A stretch of 64,000 nt of DNA, taken from Allorhodopirellula solitaria. Lineage in GTDB: Bacteria; Planctomycetota; Planctomycetia; Pirellulales; Pirellulaceae. A program made the translations under genes and the position numbers. The stretch lies in the NCBI RefSeq assembly GCF_007859855.1, contig NZ_SJPK01000001.1, positions 366,091 through 430,090 of the forward strand, written 5' to 3'. Each line of letters opens with the position of its first letter. The first letter of the stretch is position 1. Below the pieces are notes generated by a model, which saw only the letters and a program-made list of their open reading frames with translations, was not told the origin of the DNA and searched no databases. Positions 27,289 to 35,120 of this stretch are shown piece after piece.

Positions 27289-27371
27289 ATTAGCCGGTGG
27301 GCGCTAGCCCCGGTTCCATTGACGCTTCGCGTTTAACGCGAGAAAACCGGGGCTAGCGCCCACCGGCTAAT
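27289..27371. terminator. Large perfect palindrome, possible terminator
   Basis: The arms at 27289-27315 and 27345-27371 are 27-nt perfect reverse complements (core AGCCGGTGGGCGCTAGCCCC). A smaller hairpin (TTCGCGTTTAACGCGAGA) lies within the loop. It sits 33 bp beyond the stop of the LamG gene, so it may end the sigma-LamG transcript, but no U-run follows. It may instead be a dispersed palindromic repeat. Apart from this, the 26996-27403 gap shows nothing. Confidence 0.65.
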
Positions 27372-27403
27372 TGAGTTACACCGAAAGAATTACCCATACC
27401 TGC

Positions 27404-29125
27404 TTAGTAACCAAGAGGTTTTCCTTTTTCGTAGAGAGACTGGATCTCCTCTTCGCTGAGCGCGGCATTGTAGATCACGAGTTCGTCGATCGTTCCATTC
27501 AGGTTGCGTACCGAGAACCACGGTGTCTTGCGGAAAGGTTGTCCCCAATTCCCAATCTCGGCCGGGCCGATCCGAAGGCGATCGACGAAGAACTTTTCCT
27601 GGATCGGTTCGCTGCTGACCTGCTGGCCGTTGACGTACTGCGTCACCCGACGCTCCGCCGGATCGTAAACGGCGGACAGATGAAACCATCGGCCACTCTG
27701 AGCGATGTCCCAGATGGGTTCGGTGTAGTAGACGCGATGCAAGCCCGCGGAACTGACGATCGTGCCATCGCGATCGCTGAAGTGTTTCCGTTTCTGGGTG
27801 TCGTCCACCATGACAGAGAACATCATCACCCCGTCATCGCGAATCTGCCAGTGAAGTTCGCCATTCTCGTATCCATCGCTCATGAACAAGGCGTTGTAAA
27901 CCTGATCGAGGCTGTCGATGCGAACCCATGTGGCGAACGTAAACGCCTCGAACTCTCCTTCGATTCGCGTGCGCGCCCGAGCGCCGACTCGGTCAAACTC
28001 GAGACCACTGGACAGCGGACCGAATCGTCCGACCGTCCGATCAACAGGACCGATCAAGGCCGCATCCTGATCTTTACCAGTCGACGCGGAATCGGGAATC
28101 GTTCGGCTCGACGGCATATCAGCGATTCGGTAGTGAGCAATCAAACGTTCATCTTGCTCACGACTTTTCGAGAACGACTGCCACTGGGCAAACCGCTCAG
28201 CCAGGGCCGCCTCCCGGCGGCGTTCGACGTCCGCCACGCTACTGACGGCATTGCGCTGGGATGTGGCTGCCAGGGACTTGGTTTCGAGACCCCCCAACCA
28301 ACTTTGCTGACCCGTCACCAGATGAACGCCGTCGTGTCTGCCGCCTCGCAGGGCGACCTCGCCTTCGATCACGTCAACAAACGCACCTTCGGAATCGACG
28401 TCCAGCGCAAACTCGGTACCGAGATCAACGACCTCAGCGTCCGCCGTTTCAATGACAAATCCTCGAGCCGCCGGTGGCACGCTGGCGCGCAAACGCCCCG
28501 AATCGACCCTCACGCCCCAGTCCGATTGGACGACCAGGGATGCAGGACCCTCCACGGTGAGCGTCGCCCCGCAAAAGAAATCAATCTCAGCGATTCCTGA
28601 TTCAATTTTCAACCGCCCAGCCGGCAGGATATCGCCGCTGCGAAACCCGGGCTCTCCCTCGGTCCACCGGAGAGACAGCGAGCGACGCAAGATAGCATGC
28701 CCTTCCAAGGTCGTCTCCGGCTCGAAGGCAACGGTCGACAACTCACCCAATCGCAGTTCTCTACGATCCGCACCGGCAAAGTAACCAGCCAAGCCTACCG
28801 CTACCAATAACGACGCTGCGGTTGCCAGTACCGCAAATTGTGATCCCCGCGACGCATTCAACAGACCCATCCACCAAGTCAGCCCTGCCGGCGAATTTTG
28901 CGAGGCGGACGAGAGTGATTCATCGTCGATCGATTCGGCATAAACATCGCCCGGGTAAATCGCGCACAAAGCCTCATGGTTGTCGAGTAATTCGTGGTAG
29001 CGAGTGAGCGCCCGCGGCGAAGTTTTCAAAAGCCGATTGAGTTCCGCTTTCTGCGTGTCGGTTAGTGTGCCATCGAGCATCACGTCGACAAGAACTCCGA
29101 CGTCTTCGTGAGATTCGACATTCAT
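27404..29125 (-). CDS. FecR-like membrane protein with C-terminal LamG domain
   Basis: This 573-residue protein is probably a sigma-factor partner. The cytoplasmic N-terminus (1-90) is followed by one membrane segment (about 95-118, QFAVLATAASLLVAVGLAGY). A FecR-like beta domain follows (about 160-260: GIAEIDFFCGATLTVEGPA, FVIETADAEVVDLGTEFALD, VDVIEGEVALR). The C-terminal LamG/concanavalin-like domain runs from about 340 to 560 (FTFATWVRIDSL, RWFHLSAVYDPAERRVTQYV, NGTIDELVIYNAALSEEEI). The ATG at 29123-29125 overlaps the stop of the ECF sigma gene (ATGA). A periplasmic glycan-sensing role is an inference from the domain order. A longer start at 29155 is less likely. Confidence 0.85.
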   Translation of the reverse strand: MNVESHEDVGVLVDVMLDGTLTDTQKAELNRLLKTSPRALTRYHELLDNHEALCAIYPGDVYAESIDDESLSSASQNSPAGLTWWMGLLNASRGSQFAVLATAASLLVAVGLAGYFAGADRRELRLGELSTVAFEPETTLEGHAILRRSLSLRWTEGEPGFRSGDILPAGRLKIESGIAEIDFFCGATLTVEGPASLVVQSDWGVRVDSGRLRASVPPAARGFVIETADAEVVDLGTEFALDVDSEGAFVDVIEGEVALRGGRHDGVHLVTGQQSWLGGLETKSLAATSQRNAVSSVADVERRREAALAERFAQWQSFSKSREQDERLIAHYRIADMPSSRTIPDSASTGKDQDAALIGPVDRTVGRFGPLSSGLEFDRVGARARTRIEGEFEAFTFATWVRIDSLDQVYNALFMSDGYENGELHWQIRDDGVMMFSVMVDDTQKRKHFSDRDGTIVSSAGLHRVYYTEPIWDIAQSGRWFHLSAVYDPAERRVTQYVNGQQVSSEPIQEKFFVDRLRIGPAEIGNWGQPFRKTPWFSVRNLNGTIDELVIYNAALSEEEIQSLYEKGKPLGY

Positions 29126-29661
29126 GTTGAGTTCTCCAGTTTCATCCGCACGCACTCGCCTAATTGTCGACGAACGCGAGACAACTGCATTGCAATGGCA
29201 TCGACTGACTTCGACATGTTTTCAGCGATTCGGGCGACCGGCTTGCCATCTCGATATCGCTGTTGGATTAACTCCCGGTCCCGACTTCGGAGAGTTTCCA
29301 AACACTGACGCAGCAGGGGAACTCGATCGTCCACGGACTCGGCCTCGTCGTCCACAGAGCGATCGACCAATGCACTGACCTCGTCGGTGAACACCAACCG
29401 CTCGGAACCGTCCGATTTCCGCCACGCCAGAACCTGAAACTTGGCAATTGTGAATGCCCAAGCAGCGAAGCTGGAGCCTCGCGCGAACTGATCTGCTTTT
29501 CGACAGAGCACCAAGTTGGTTCGCTGAAGCACCTCGAGTGTTTGCTCACGATCGGCCAACCGTTTCAGGATGAAACCGTACAGACGTGGCTGCATCGTGG
29601 CGATTTCAACCGCGAGATCGTCGTGCGGGAGCGGCGGCTGTGGAACTTCGGAATCGTACAT
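29122..29661 (-). CDS. ECF RNA polymerase sigma factor 1
   Basis: This is an extracytoplasmic-function sigma factor of 179 residues. Region sigma2 spans about 20-85 (LYGFILKRLADREQTLEVLQ, FAAWAFTIAKFQVLAWRK) and sigma4 about 115-170 (LRSRDRELIQQRYRDGKPVA, a helix-turn-helix with SKSVDAIAMQLSRVRRQL). The composition matches the planctomycete ECF group often paired with FecR or LamG proteins. It begins at ATG 29661 and shares an ATGA junction with the downstream FecR/LamG gene. It probably directs transcription of secreted carbohydrate-processing genes such as the sulfatase operon just downstream; that target is inferred from position only. Confidence 0.9.
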   Translation of the reverse strand: MYDSEVPQPPLPHDDLAVEIATMQPRLYGFILKRLADREQTLEVLQRTNLVLCRKADQFARGSSFAAWAFTIAKFQVLAWRKSDGSERLVFTDEVSALVDRSVDDEAESVDDRVPLLRQCLETLRSRDRELIQQRYRDGKPVARIAENMSKSVDAIAMQLSRVRRQLGECVRMKLENST

Positions 29662-30006
29662 TGCTTAGTGAATAGTCGATATCTGCAGAAGATAACACGA
29701 AAATCAGAATTTTATTGTTAAAATCGGACCATGGCCTTTCCCTGCATTGAAATGTAGAACTGCATCGCCTGGATCGATCAAAATCCCCCGTTGTCAATCA
29801 AAATGTCCCCTTCCACTTGTCTTGCTCCTTTTCCTTTTCCTTTTTCTTGCTCCGGTGATAACGCCACGCTCGAATCGGAGACGTCTGCATGGGCTTGCGA
29901 TATCAACAAAACACAGCGTGGCGTCTTTTCCAGGCATGGGCTCCTGCGTCCAGTAACTTTGCATTTCAGGGACGACACCGATGCATTTGTAGATGCCGGA
30001 AAAAAC

Positions 30007-30322
30007 GGGGTTCATCCGACGGAAGCGTGCGCCGAGCACAGCGGAAGGTTTTCTGAGGCATGGCTCTCGTATCCAATGATCGTTCAAAAATGTGTCCCAG
30101 ACGAACAAACGCTCGCCAGGGACCGACAACACCAATGGCGTACCGCTTTTGCAGGGAAACGCTGGCGACCGAGATATCCCTTGCCAAGTCGCACCTCTGC
30201 AGAGCTCGGCTCCGCTTCTCCCGGCAGTGCCAGTCTAACATTGATAATCACATCCCACAGATAAATCCTTGGATACGGGAGCCATGCCTTGAAAACCTCG
30301 GGCGCACGCTTCCGTCGGATGA
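30007..30322. mobile_element. MITE-like element, copy B, with terminal inverted repeats
   Basis: The element is about 316 bp. Its left end (TTCATCCGACGGAAGCGTGC..GGCATGGCTC) is the reverse complement of its right end (GAGCCATGCC..GCACGCTTCCGTCGGATGA), giving inverted repeats of about 55-75 nt with small indels. The interior has no coding sequence of its own. Most of it recurs inverted at 940-1222. The autonomous partner is unknown. Confidence 0.7.
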
Positions 30323-30461
30323 GCCCGCCTTTCTTGCTGCTCTCGCGGTGAGTGTCGGATTATCGCAAGCCGATGGGGAGACTGGCTAGGATAGCTAACA
30401 ACGGGAACGCCTTTGGCCGGGGCGGTCTCTGCCCCTCAGCCAACGTCTGCACGTTCCTTTC

Positions 30462-30989
30462 ATGTTTTTTGGCTGGTAAAATCCTTGCAGTACTTGTCAT
30501 TCGCCGTTTCGTAGAAAGCAACGGCGAATGACAAACGCGCAGAGCACGCAGATCGATCGCCTCGTTGGCTCGTTAGGGCGATTCGGGCAACGTGTAGGGC
30601 CGGTTCCACCGGCCATCCCCTGGGTGTGCATCGACATAAGAGCGACCGGGCGGCTCTGCGGTATTGGCCCCGTGAGTGAGTCGATAATCCGGCGCATACG
30701 GCCGGTGGAACCGGCTCTACTGCTCCGTTCATATTTTTTGGCTGGTGAAGTGCTCGGAGTACTTGTCATTTGCCGTATCGTAGAAAGCAACGGCGAATGA
30801 CAAACGCGCAGAGCACGCAGGTCGATCGGCTCGTTGGCTCGTTTGGCCAATTCGAGCAGCGTGTAGGGCCGGTTCCACCGGCCGTCCCCTGGGTGCGCAT
30901 CGACAGAAGAGCGATCGCGCGGCTCGGCGATATCTGCCGTTGAGTGGGACAACGAACTGGCGCATATGGCCGGTGGAACCGGCCCTACG
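30462..30989. repeat. Two tandem copies of a 269-bp palindrome-rich unit
   Basis: Copy 1 covers about 30462-30720 and copy 2 about 30731-30989, offset by 268-269 bp. Each begins with TTTTTTGGCTGGT, contains AACGGCGAATGACAAACGCG and ends with inverted GTAGGGCCGGTTCCACCGGCC/GGCCGGTGGAACCGGCYCTAC arms (30594-30614 with 30700-30720; 30863-30883 with 30968-30988). No gene is supported inside. Confidence 0.8.
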
Positions 30990-31196
30990 TTACTTGCTGG
31001 CGATCGCGGGTTCGCTCCCAGTCCTGAGTGTTCTTGCGGGTTCGATTGGAGTATTGAGTCAAGTCGTCAAGCCGATCCTTGGCTCCGGTGTACTCGCTCG
31101 ATTCAGGCGTTTCCGCCATGGCGGCGCGAACTGGGTTGAGATCAACGTAGGCCGCACACGCCAACAAACGGCTCATCCGTTGGATGAACCGTTTTT
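30985..31196 (-). pseudogene. Remnant of an IS200/REP-associated (RAYT-type) transposase
   Basis: A 70-residue stretch reads RFIQRMSRLLACAAYVDLNP and then VRAAMAETPESSEYTGAKDR. This AYVDLNPVRA signature marks the Y1/REP-associated transposases common in planctomycetes. An in-frame stop lies just upstream and the HUH and catalytic Tyr regions are missing, so the gene is dead. It directly abuts the tandem palindromic repeats, the substrate type expected of this family. Confidence 0.7.
31167..31193 (+). terminator. Hairpin with T-run
   Basis: AACGGCTCATCC-GTT-GGATGAACCGTT is a 12-bp stem with one mismatch, followed on the plus strand by TTTCTTA. It looks like an intrinsic terminator, but no plus-strand gene precedes it, so it may be a relic of the mobile element in which it lies. 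Confidence 0.4.
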
Positions 31197-31304
31197 CTTA
31201 GTAGCAGAAAGACTTCCAAACTCGGAGGCTGGCAACAGAACCTCGATGTCCCGCTACAGTGCTTCGTCGTTATGAAACGTCGTGGAGTGCTTTTTGGCAA
31301 ACAT

Positions 31305-33569
31305 CTATTTCTGCCGGCCCATCTTCGATACATCGAGCGGCTCGATACCGAGTTTTAACGCAGGACTGCCTGTTCGGAAGCTGAAGTCGCCAGCAGCTGG
31401 ATCGGCAAACAGGGGATCGCCGAAAAGACTTGATTTCTCTTTGCCAAGCTCACGCATTTTTCTCAGTTTCTCGTCCATCCAGTGCGAATCTGTGGGATGA
31501 AAATAGAGATTGGAATCCATGTCGAGTTGCTTGAGGTCTGGACCTCGATCTCCAGGTTTTCGATTACCTTTGGGTCTCGCGGCATAGGCATTCCCACCTT
31601 CCGGATGAGAAATGATGATGTTGTGACGGACCTTTGATCCTGTCACGGGGACCCATTCAAAACTCAGGTAGCCCCATTTCGGGACAGCGACGGGCGCGAC
31701 GATAAAATTGTTGATGATGTCATTCACGCCTTTGGAGGCTATTCCCGCAGAAAACCCACGGTTCTTGTAGAGAACGTTTCCATAGATGAGCGTGTCATGC
31801 TGATCATCGTCGCATCGGATCGCGGCCGGGAGAGAATGAGCCTGATTGTCGTGAAGGAAATTGTAACGCACCATATTGCCCGTACCCGCTCCGGAGACAT
31901 AGATACCGTTGCCGTCGGACAGCAACTGCACTGCATGACTGATATCGTTGTATTCCAGCAGGTTGTGCCGCGAGTGAAGATACTTCTCACGATTCTGCCA
32001 TGCCTCATAGCCCGTCCGCGCTTCCTTCGTTTCTGGCGCAATCTCATCGCGGCGTATCGTCCTGGCTCCCTCACCCGTTAGGCTGCCTCGGTTCCTGTAC
32101 GGGTTGACTCTCGTGGTGATCAGCACCGCCGCATAGCCACTATCGTGAATATCGTTGTGCGAAATCCGATTGTGCCCACTCTGCCAAGCCCAGACCCCGG
32201 GAGAGTGCCAGGTGATCTCACTAAAGTGATGAATGTGATTATTGACGATGTCATTGTGATGGTTGACATCTTTGGTGCCGGGGCCGTAGCCTGCCAGCAG
32301 GATCCCGGCCTCGCCGAGGTGCGAGAATTCACAGTCTTCGATTCGAATGTGCTGGGCATGAAGGTCCATGCGCAGCCCACTGCCGCCGGAATCGAGAAAG
32401 CGACAGCCCGTGACGCTGCACTCTTCGGCTCCGCGGAAACGGAGCGTCGCGGTGGACTTGTCGAACATATCCCAGTCGTGTTGCATCCCCCAGCCAACAC
32501 GTGCCTCATCGCTTGTCCAGGCCAATCGATCCGCATGGGTAAGGGTCAGCCCAGAGAATGCGATACCTCGAACGGGAGTATCCATTGGAGCGTCGTAGTC
32601 GATCGTTCCTTCGACGCGAATCAGTTCGCTGGTACTTGGCGCCAAGATTCCTTGGGGTGCCCCATTCGAATCCGGATGGGAAGGCCATAGATAAACTTTC
32701 CGAGTCTTTGTGTTCACGACCCATTCACCGGGTTCGTCCAGCGCTTCCAAGACATTCTCAACCCATACGTTCGCCCCCGACGGATTGTGAACCCAACCCG
32801 GCAAAGCGCTCATGGCATAGGTCGCCGACACTCGCGTTTTCGCAACTCCCGAAGCTTCATCGACTGAGGCCAGTGGCAGCATGTTGATCACCCAAGGCCG
32901 AAAAGGCCGCACCTGGATCTCGACGTCTTCCATGTTTTCCCAGGACTTCAAGGCGTCTTCTGGAAAGTGGAGCGTTTGCTGATCTCCCGGCTTGGTCACC
33001 GCAAAGCCAGCATCCCGGGCACGGCTGAGTCGTCCATGGGCATCAAATAGACAGTGAAACCTCCCCAGTTCTGTAGGCAGATCGGCCACCCAAACTTTAC
33101 CCACCGCGCCGCCAGGCAGTTCAGACGGTGGAGGTTCCAGGCGTTTCCAGCCGGTTACTGGCACGCCCGCACTGACAACGGGCTGTTCCCCTGGGTAGGC
33201 TGCGAATGTTAGATAGGCGGGCCGTGTCACTTGACCGGCACCGTGTTTTTCCAGACGTCCCGTCGTGGTGTTGGGATTCCCGTCCTGCATCCCGAGCACC
33301 AGAGTCTCGTCGAGTTGATGGCGTCCTTCACGCAGGTAGATGACGACGGGATCAACGTTGCCTGCTGCACGCATGGCCCGCACGGCAGTCACCGCATCCG
33401 GAATGGATTCGTATGGGCTCTCGATACTACCATCGGCCTGAGCATGGCCATCGACGGATACAAAGATGTCTGTAGCGAAACTCTCTCGATGGACAACCAA
33501 GGTTACAGTCACTATTAGCAACCAGGGAAGGATCGCTCGAGATAGAACCAACGTCTGGTGAATTTTCAT
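31305..33569 (-). CDS. Secreted right-handed beta-helix protein 1
   Basis: This 754-residue exported protein probably acts on, or binds, a polysaccharide. It has a signal segment (LPWLLIVTVTLVVHRESFA). The opening DIFVSVDGHAQADGSIESPY matches pectate-lyase-like DUF1565 proteins. A long parallel beta-helix follows (about 360-640) with repeating turns such as GCRFLDSGGSGLRMD, CEFSHLGEAGILLAGYG, HNRISHNDIHDSGYAAVLI and GNMVRYNFLHDNQAH. The N-terminal third contains a segment shared in layout with the protein at 42082-44742 (a lyase or hydrolase-associated jelly-roll is possible). Enzyme class cannot be assigned. It lies between the repeat debris and the DUF1552 gene. Confidence 0.85.
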   Translation of the reverse strand: MKIHQTLVLSRAILPWLLIVTVTLVVHRESFATDIFVSVDGHAQADGSIESPYESIPDAVTAVRAMRAAGNVDPVVIYLREGRHQLDETLVLGMQDGNPNTTTGRLEKHGAGQVTRPAYLTFAAYPGEQPVVSAGVPVTGWKRLEPPPSELPGGAVGKVWVADLPTELGRFHCLFDAHGRLSRARDAGFAVTKPGDQQTLHFPEDALKSWENMEDVEIQVRPFRPWVINMLPLASVDEASGVAKTRVSATYAMSALPGWVHNPSGANVWVENVLEALDEPGEWVVNTKTRKVYLWPSHPDSNGAPQGILAPSTSELIRVEGTIDYDAPMDTPVRGIAFSGLTLTHADRLAWTSDEARVGWGMQHDWDMFDKSTATLRFRGAEECSVTGCRFLDSGGSGLRMDLHAQHIRIEDCEFSHLGEAGILLAGYGPGTKDVNHHNDIVNNHIHHFSEITWHSPGVWAWQSGHNRISHNDIHDSGYAAVLITTRVNPYRNRGSLTGEGARTIRRDEIAPETKEARTGYEAWQNREKYLHSRHNLLEYNDISHAVQLLSDGNGIYVSGAGTGNMVRYNFLHDNQAHSLPAAIRCDDDQHDTLIYGNVLYKNRGFSAGIASKGVNDIINNFIVAPVAVPKWGYLSFEWVPVTGSKVRHNIIISHPEGGNAYAARPKGNRKPGDRGPDLKQLDMDSNLYFHPTDSHWMDEKLRKMRELGKEKSSLFGDPLFADPAAGDFSFRTGSPALKLGIEPLDVSKMGRQK

Positions 33570-33767
33570 CTCGTTCTCGTTTTCGAATTCTGAGCAGATC
33601 GTTTGCCAACACGGGAACCTCGATGGCTCGGTACAGTGAGTCGCAGATTATATCATCGCTCTTACGCACCTGCATGTTCCGGCTGCCATCAGGCAAATTC
33701 AGACATGCGATCACGTGAACGGGCTGATCCGAAGGACGTGCGTTGAGAGACTGCAACGCCCGTTCTC

Positions 33768-35057
33768 TCAGGCCTGAAACAGCTCATCGATGATGCCGTT
33801 GGCATCGCCAAAAGATGGCACGTTGACTCCACTGCCTCGGAGCATGCTGAGCCAGAGATTGCACAGCGGGGTCTTCGCTTCCATCACGAGGTGACGACCA
33901 TGCTGGAACCCTGCACCGCCACCGGTGACCAGCGTCGGGCAGTTGTCTAGGCTGTGAACCGTTCGCAAATTGCTACCGAACGCGAGCGACACGTTGTCGT
34001 ACAGCGAGGAGCCATCGGGTTCCTTCGATGCCTTTAGCTTTCGAATGAAACCGGCCAGCAACTCAGCATTTTTCTGGTCGCGAAGGATCGAGTCACGCGT
34101 GCGCTCAGGCGAACCGGGATGGTGGCTCAGGTTGTGTGCGGAGTAGCTCGAGCCGAGACTGCTCACGAAACTGTCACCGGGCATGCGGTAGGTAAAGACT
34201 CGCGAGGCATCGGTCTGCATGGCGGCTAGCATCAGCTCGTAAGCCATTTCGACTTCAGGAATCCCCTCAAGGGTTTCCGACGGTTCTTTGATCGGGCTGG
34301 CCGGTTGCTTCTTTGGAACGGAGAGCCATTGTTCATCCTTGGCGATCCGGATTTCGATTTCTCGAATCGACTGGAAGTACTCATCGATCTTGTCTTTGTC
34401 GGTCTTCGTCAGCCCCTTGGTAACCGAGCGGGCATCGGACAAGACCGTGTCCAACGCCGAGCGGTCGTCGGCCAGCAGCGCTTGCCGCTCGGCCAGGGGC
34501 ATATTGTCGGACGAGAATAACTTGTGATACATCGCCACGGGATGGGGCATCCCGGCGATTGGCTTGCCCTGGTTGTTCCACGAAATTGATCCGGGACCAT
34601 GGCCGTTGTCGTTCCCGCCGTTCAAATGCAGGGAAGTGAATCGGGTCTCGTTGCCGAACTGGGCTGCGGCCACCTGATCGGCCGAAATCGAGTTGTGGAA
34701 GCTTTGCCCAGGAATCGCGTAGCGGTCAGCACCGGTTAGCCAGAAGGTGGATCCTGAGTGACCATCCCTGGAATGGGCATGCTCGAGATTTTGAAAGACC
34801 GTGATGTCTTGCTTGTACCTGGCGAGCGGCTTGAGCGACTCGGGCAGTTCATAATCATAGCCCGGCGTTTCGAGATTCGGATACCAGCTCTCCGAGGTGA
34901 CGCCATACCCCATTCCCAAAAAGATCATCCGTTTGGGAGCGGAGGTCGTCGCTGCGGCCGCAGTGGCGAATCGTCGGTAGCCGAACGACTCGAGAAAGGG
35001 CAGGGCGATGAAGGCACTGCTACTGGCGAGAAACGCACGACGGGTGGGAGTCTTCAT
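33768..35057 (-). CDS. Tat-exported DUF1552 protein
   Basis: DUF1552 proteins are secreted planctomycete proteins, distant relatives of DUF1501, with no proven activity. The 429 residues start with a twin-arginine leader (TRRAFLASSSAFIALPFLES). Family segments include KRMIFLGMGYGVTSESWYPN, FQNLEHAHSRDGHSGSTFWL, TSLHLNGGNDNGHGPGSISW, DEYFQSIREIEIRIAKDEQW, DSFVSSLGSSYSAHNLSHHP and LAFGSNLRTVHSLDNCPTLV. It follows the DUF1592-type haem protein by 63 bp, the usual partnership. The two probably act together outside the cytoplasmic membrane. Confidence 0.9.
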   Translation of the reverse strand: MKTPTRRAFLASSSAFIALPFLESFGYRRFATAAAATTSAPKRMIFLGMGYGVTSESWYPNLETPGYDYELPESLKPLARYKQDITVFQNLEHAHSRDGHSGSTFWLTGADRYAIPGQSFHNSISADQVAAAQFGNETRFTSLHLNGGNDNGHGPGSISWNNQGKPIAGMPHPVAMYHKLFSSDNMPLAERQALLADDRSALDTVLSDARSVTKGLTKTDKDKIDEYFQSIREIEIRIAKDEQWLSVPKKQPASPIKEPSETLEGIPEVEMAYELMLAAMQTDASRVFTYRMPGDSFVSSLGSSYSAHNLSHHPGSPERTRDSILRDQKNAELLAGFIRKLKASKEPDGSSLYDNVSLAFGSNLRTVHSLDNCPTLVTGGGAGFQHGRHLVMEAKTPLCNLWLSMLRGSGVNVPSFGDANGIIDELFQA

Positions 35058-35120
35058 GGTATTTTCCTAGTGTGACGATGGCGTTAGCCACGGGCCTCAT
35101 TCGAGTTGACGTTCTGGCGG

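Noticed and set aside
29791-30264. Coding frame across the MITE-like element
   Set aside because: The frame exists on both copies but follows the inverted repeat and has no recognisable protein; it is more likely incidental.
30462-30989. CRISPR array
   Set aside because: There are only two long copies of a 269-bp unit with no short regular repeats or spacers, so this is a tandem duplication.
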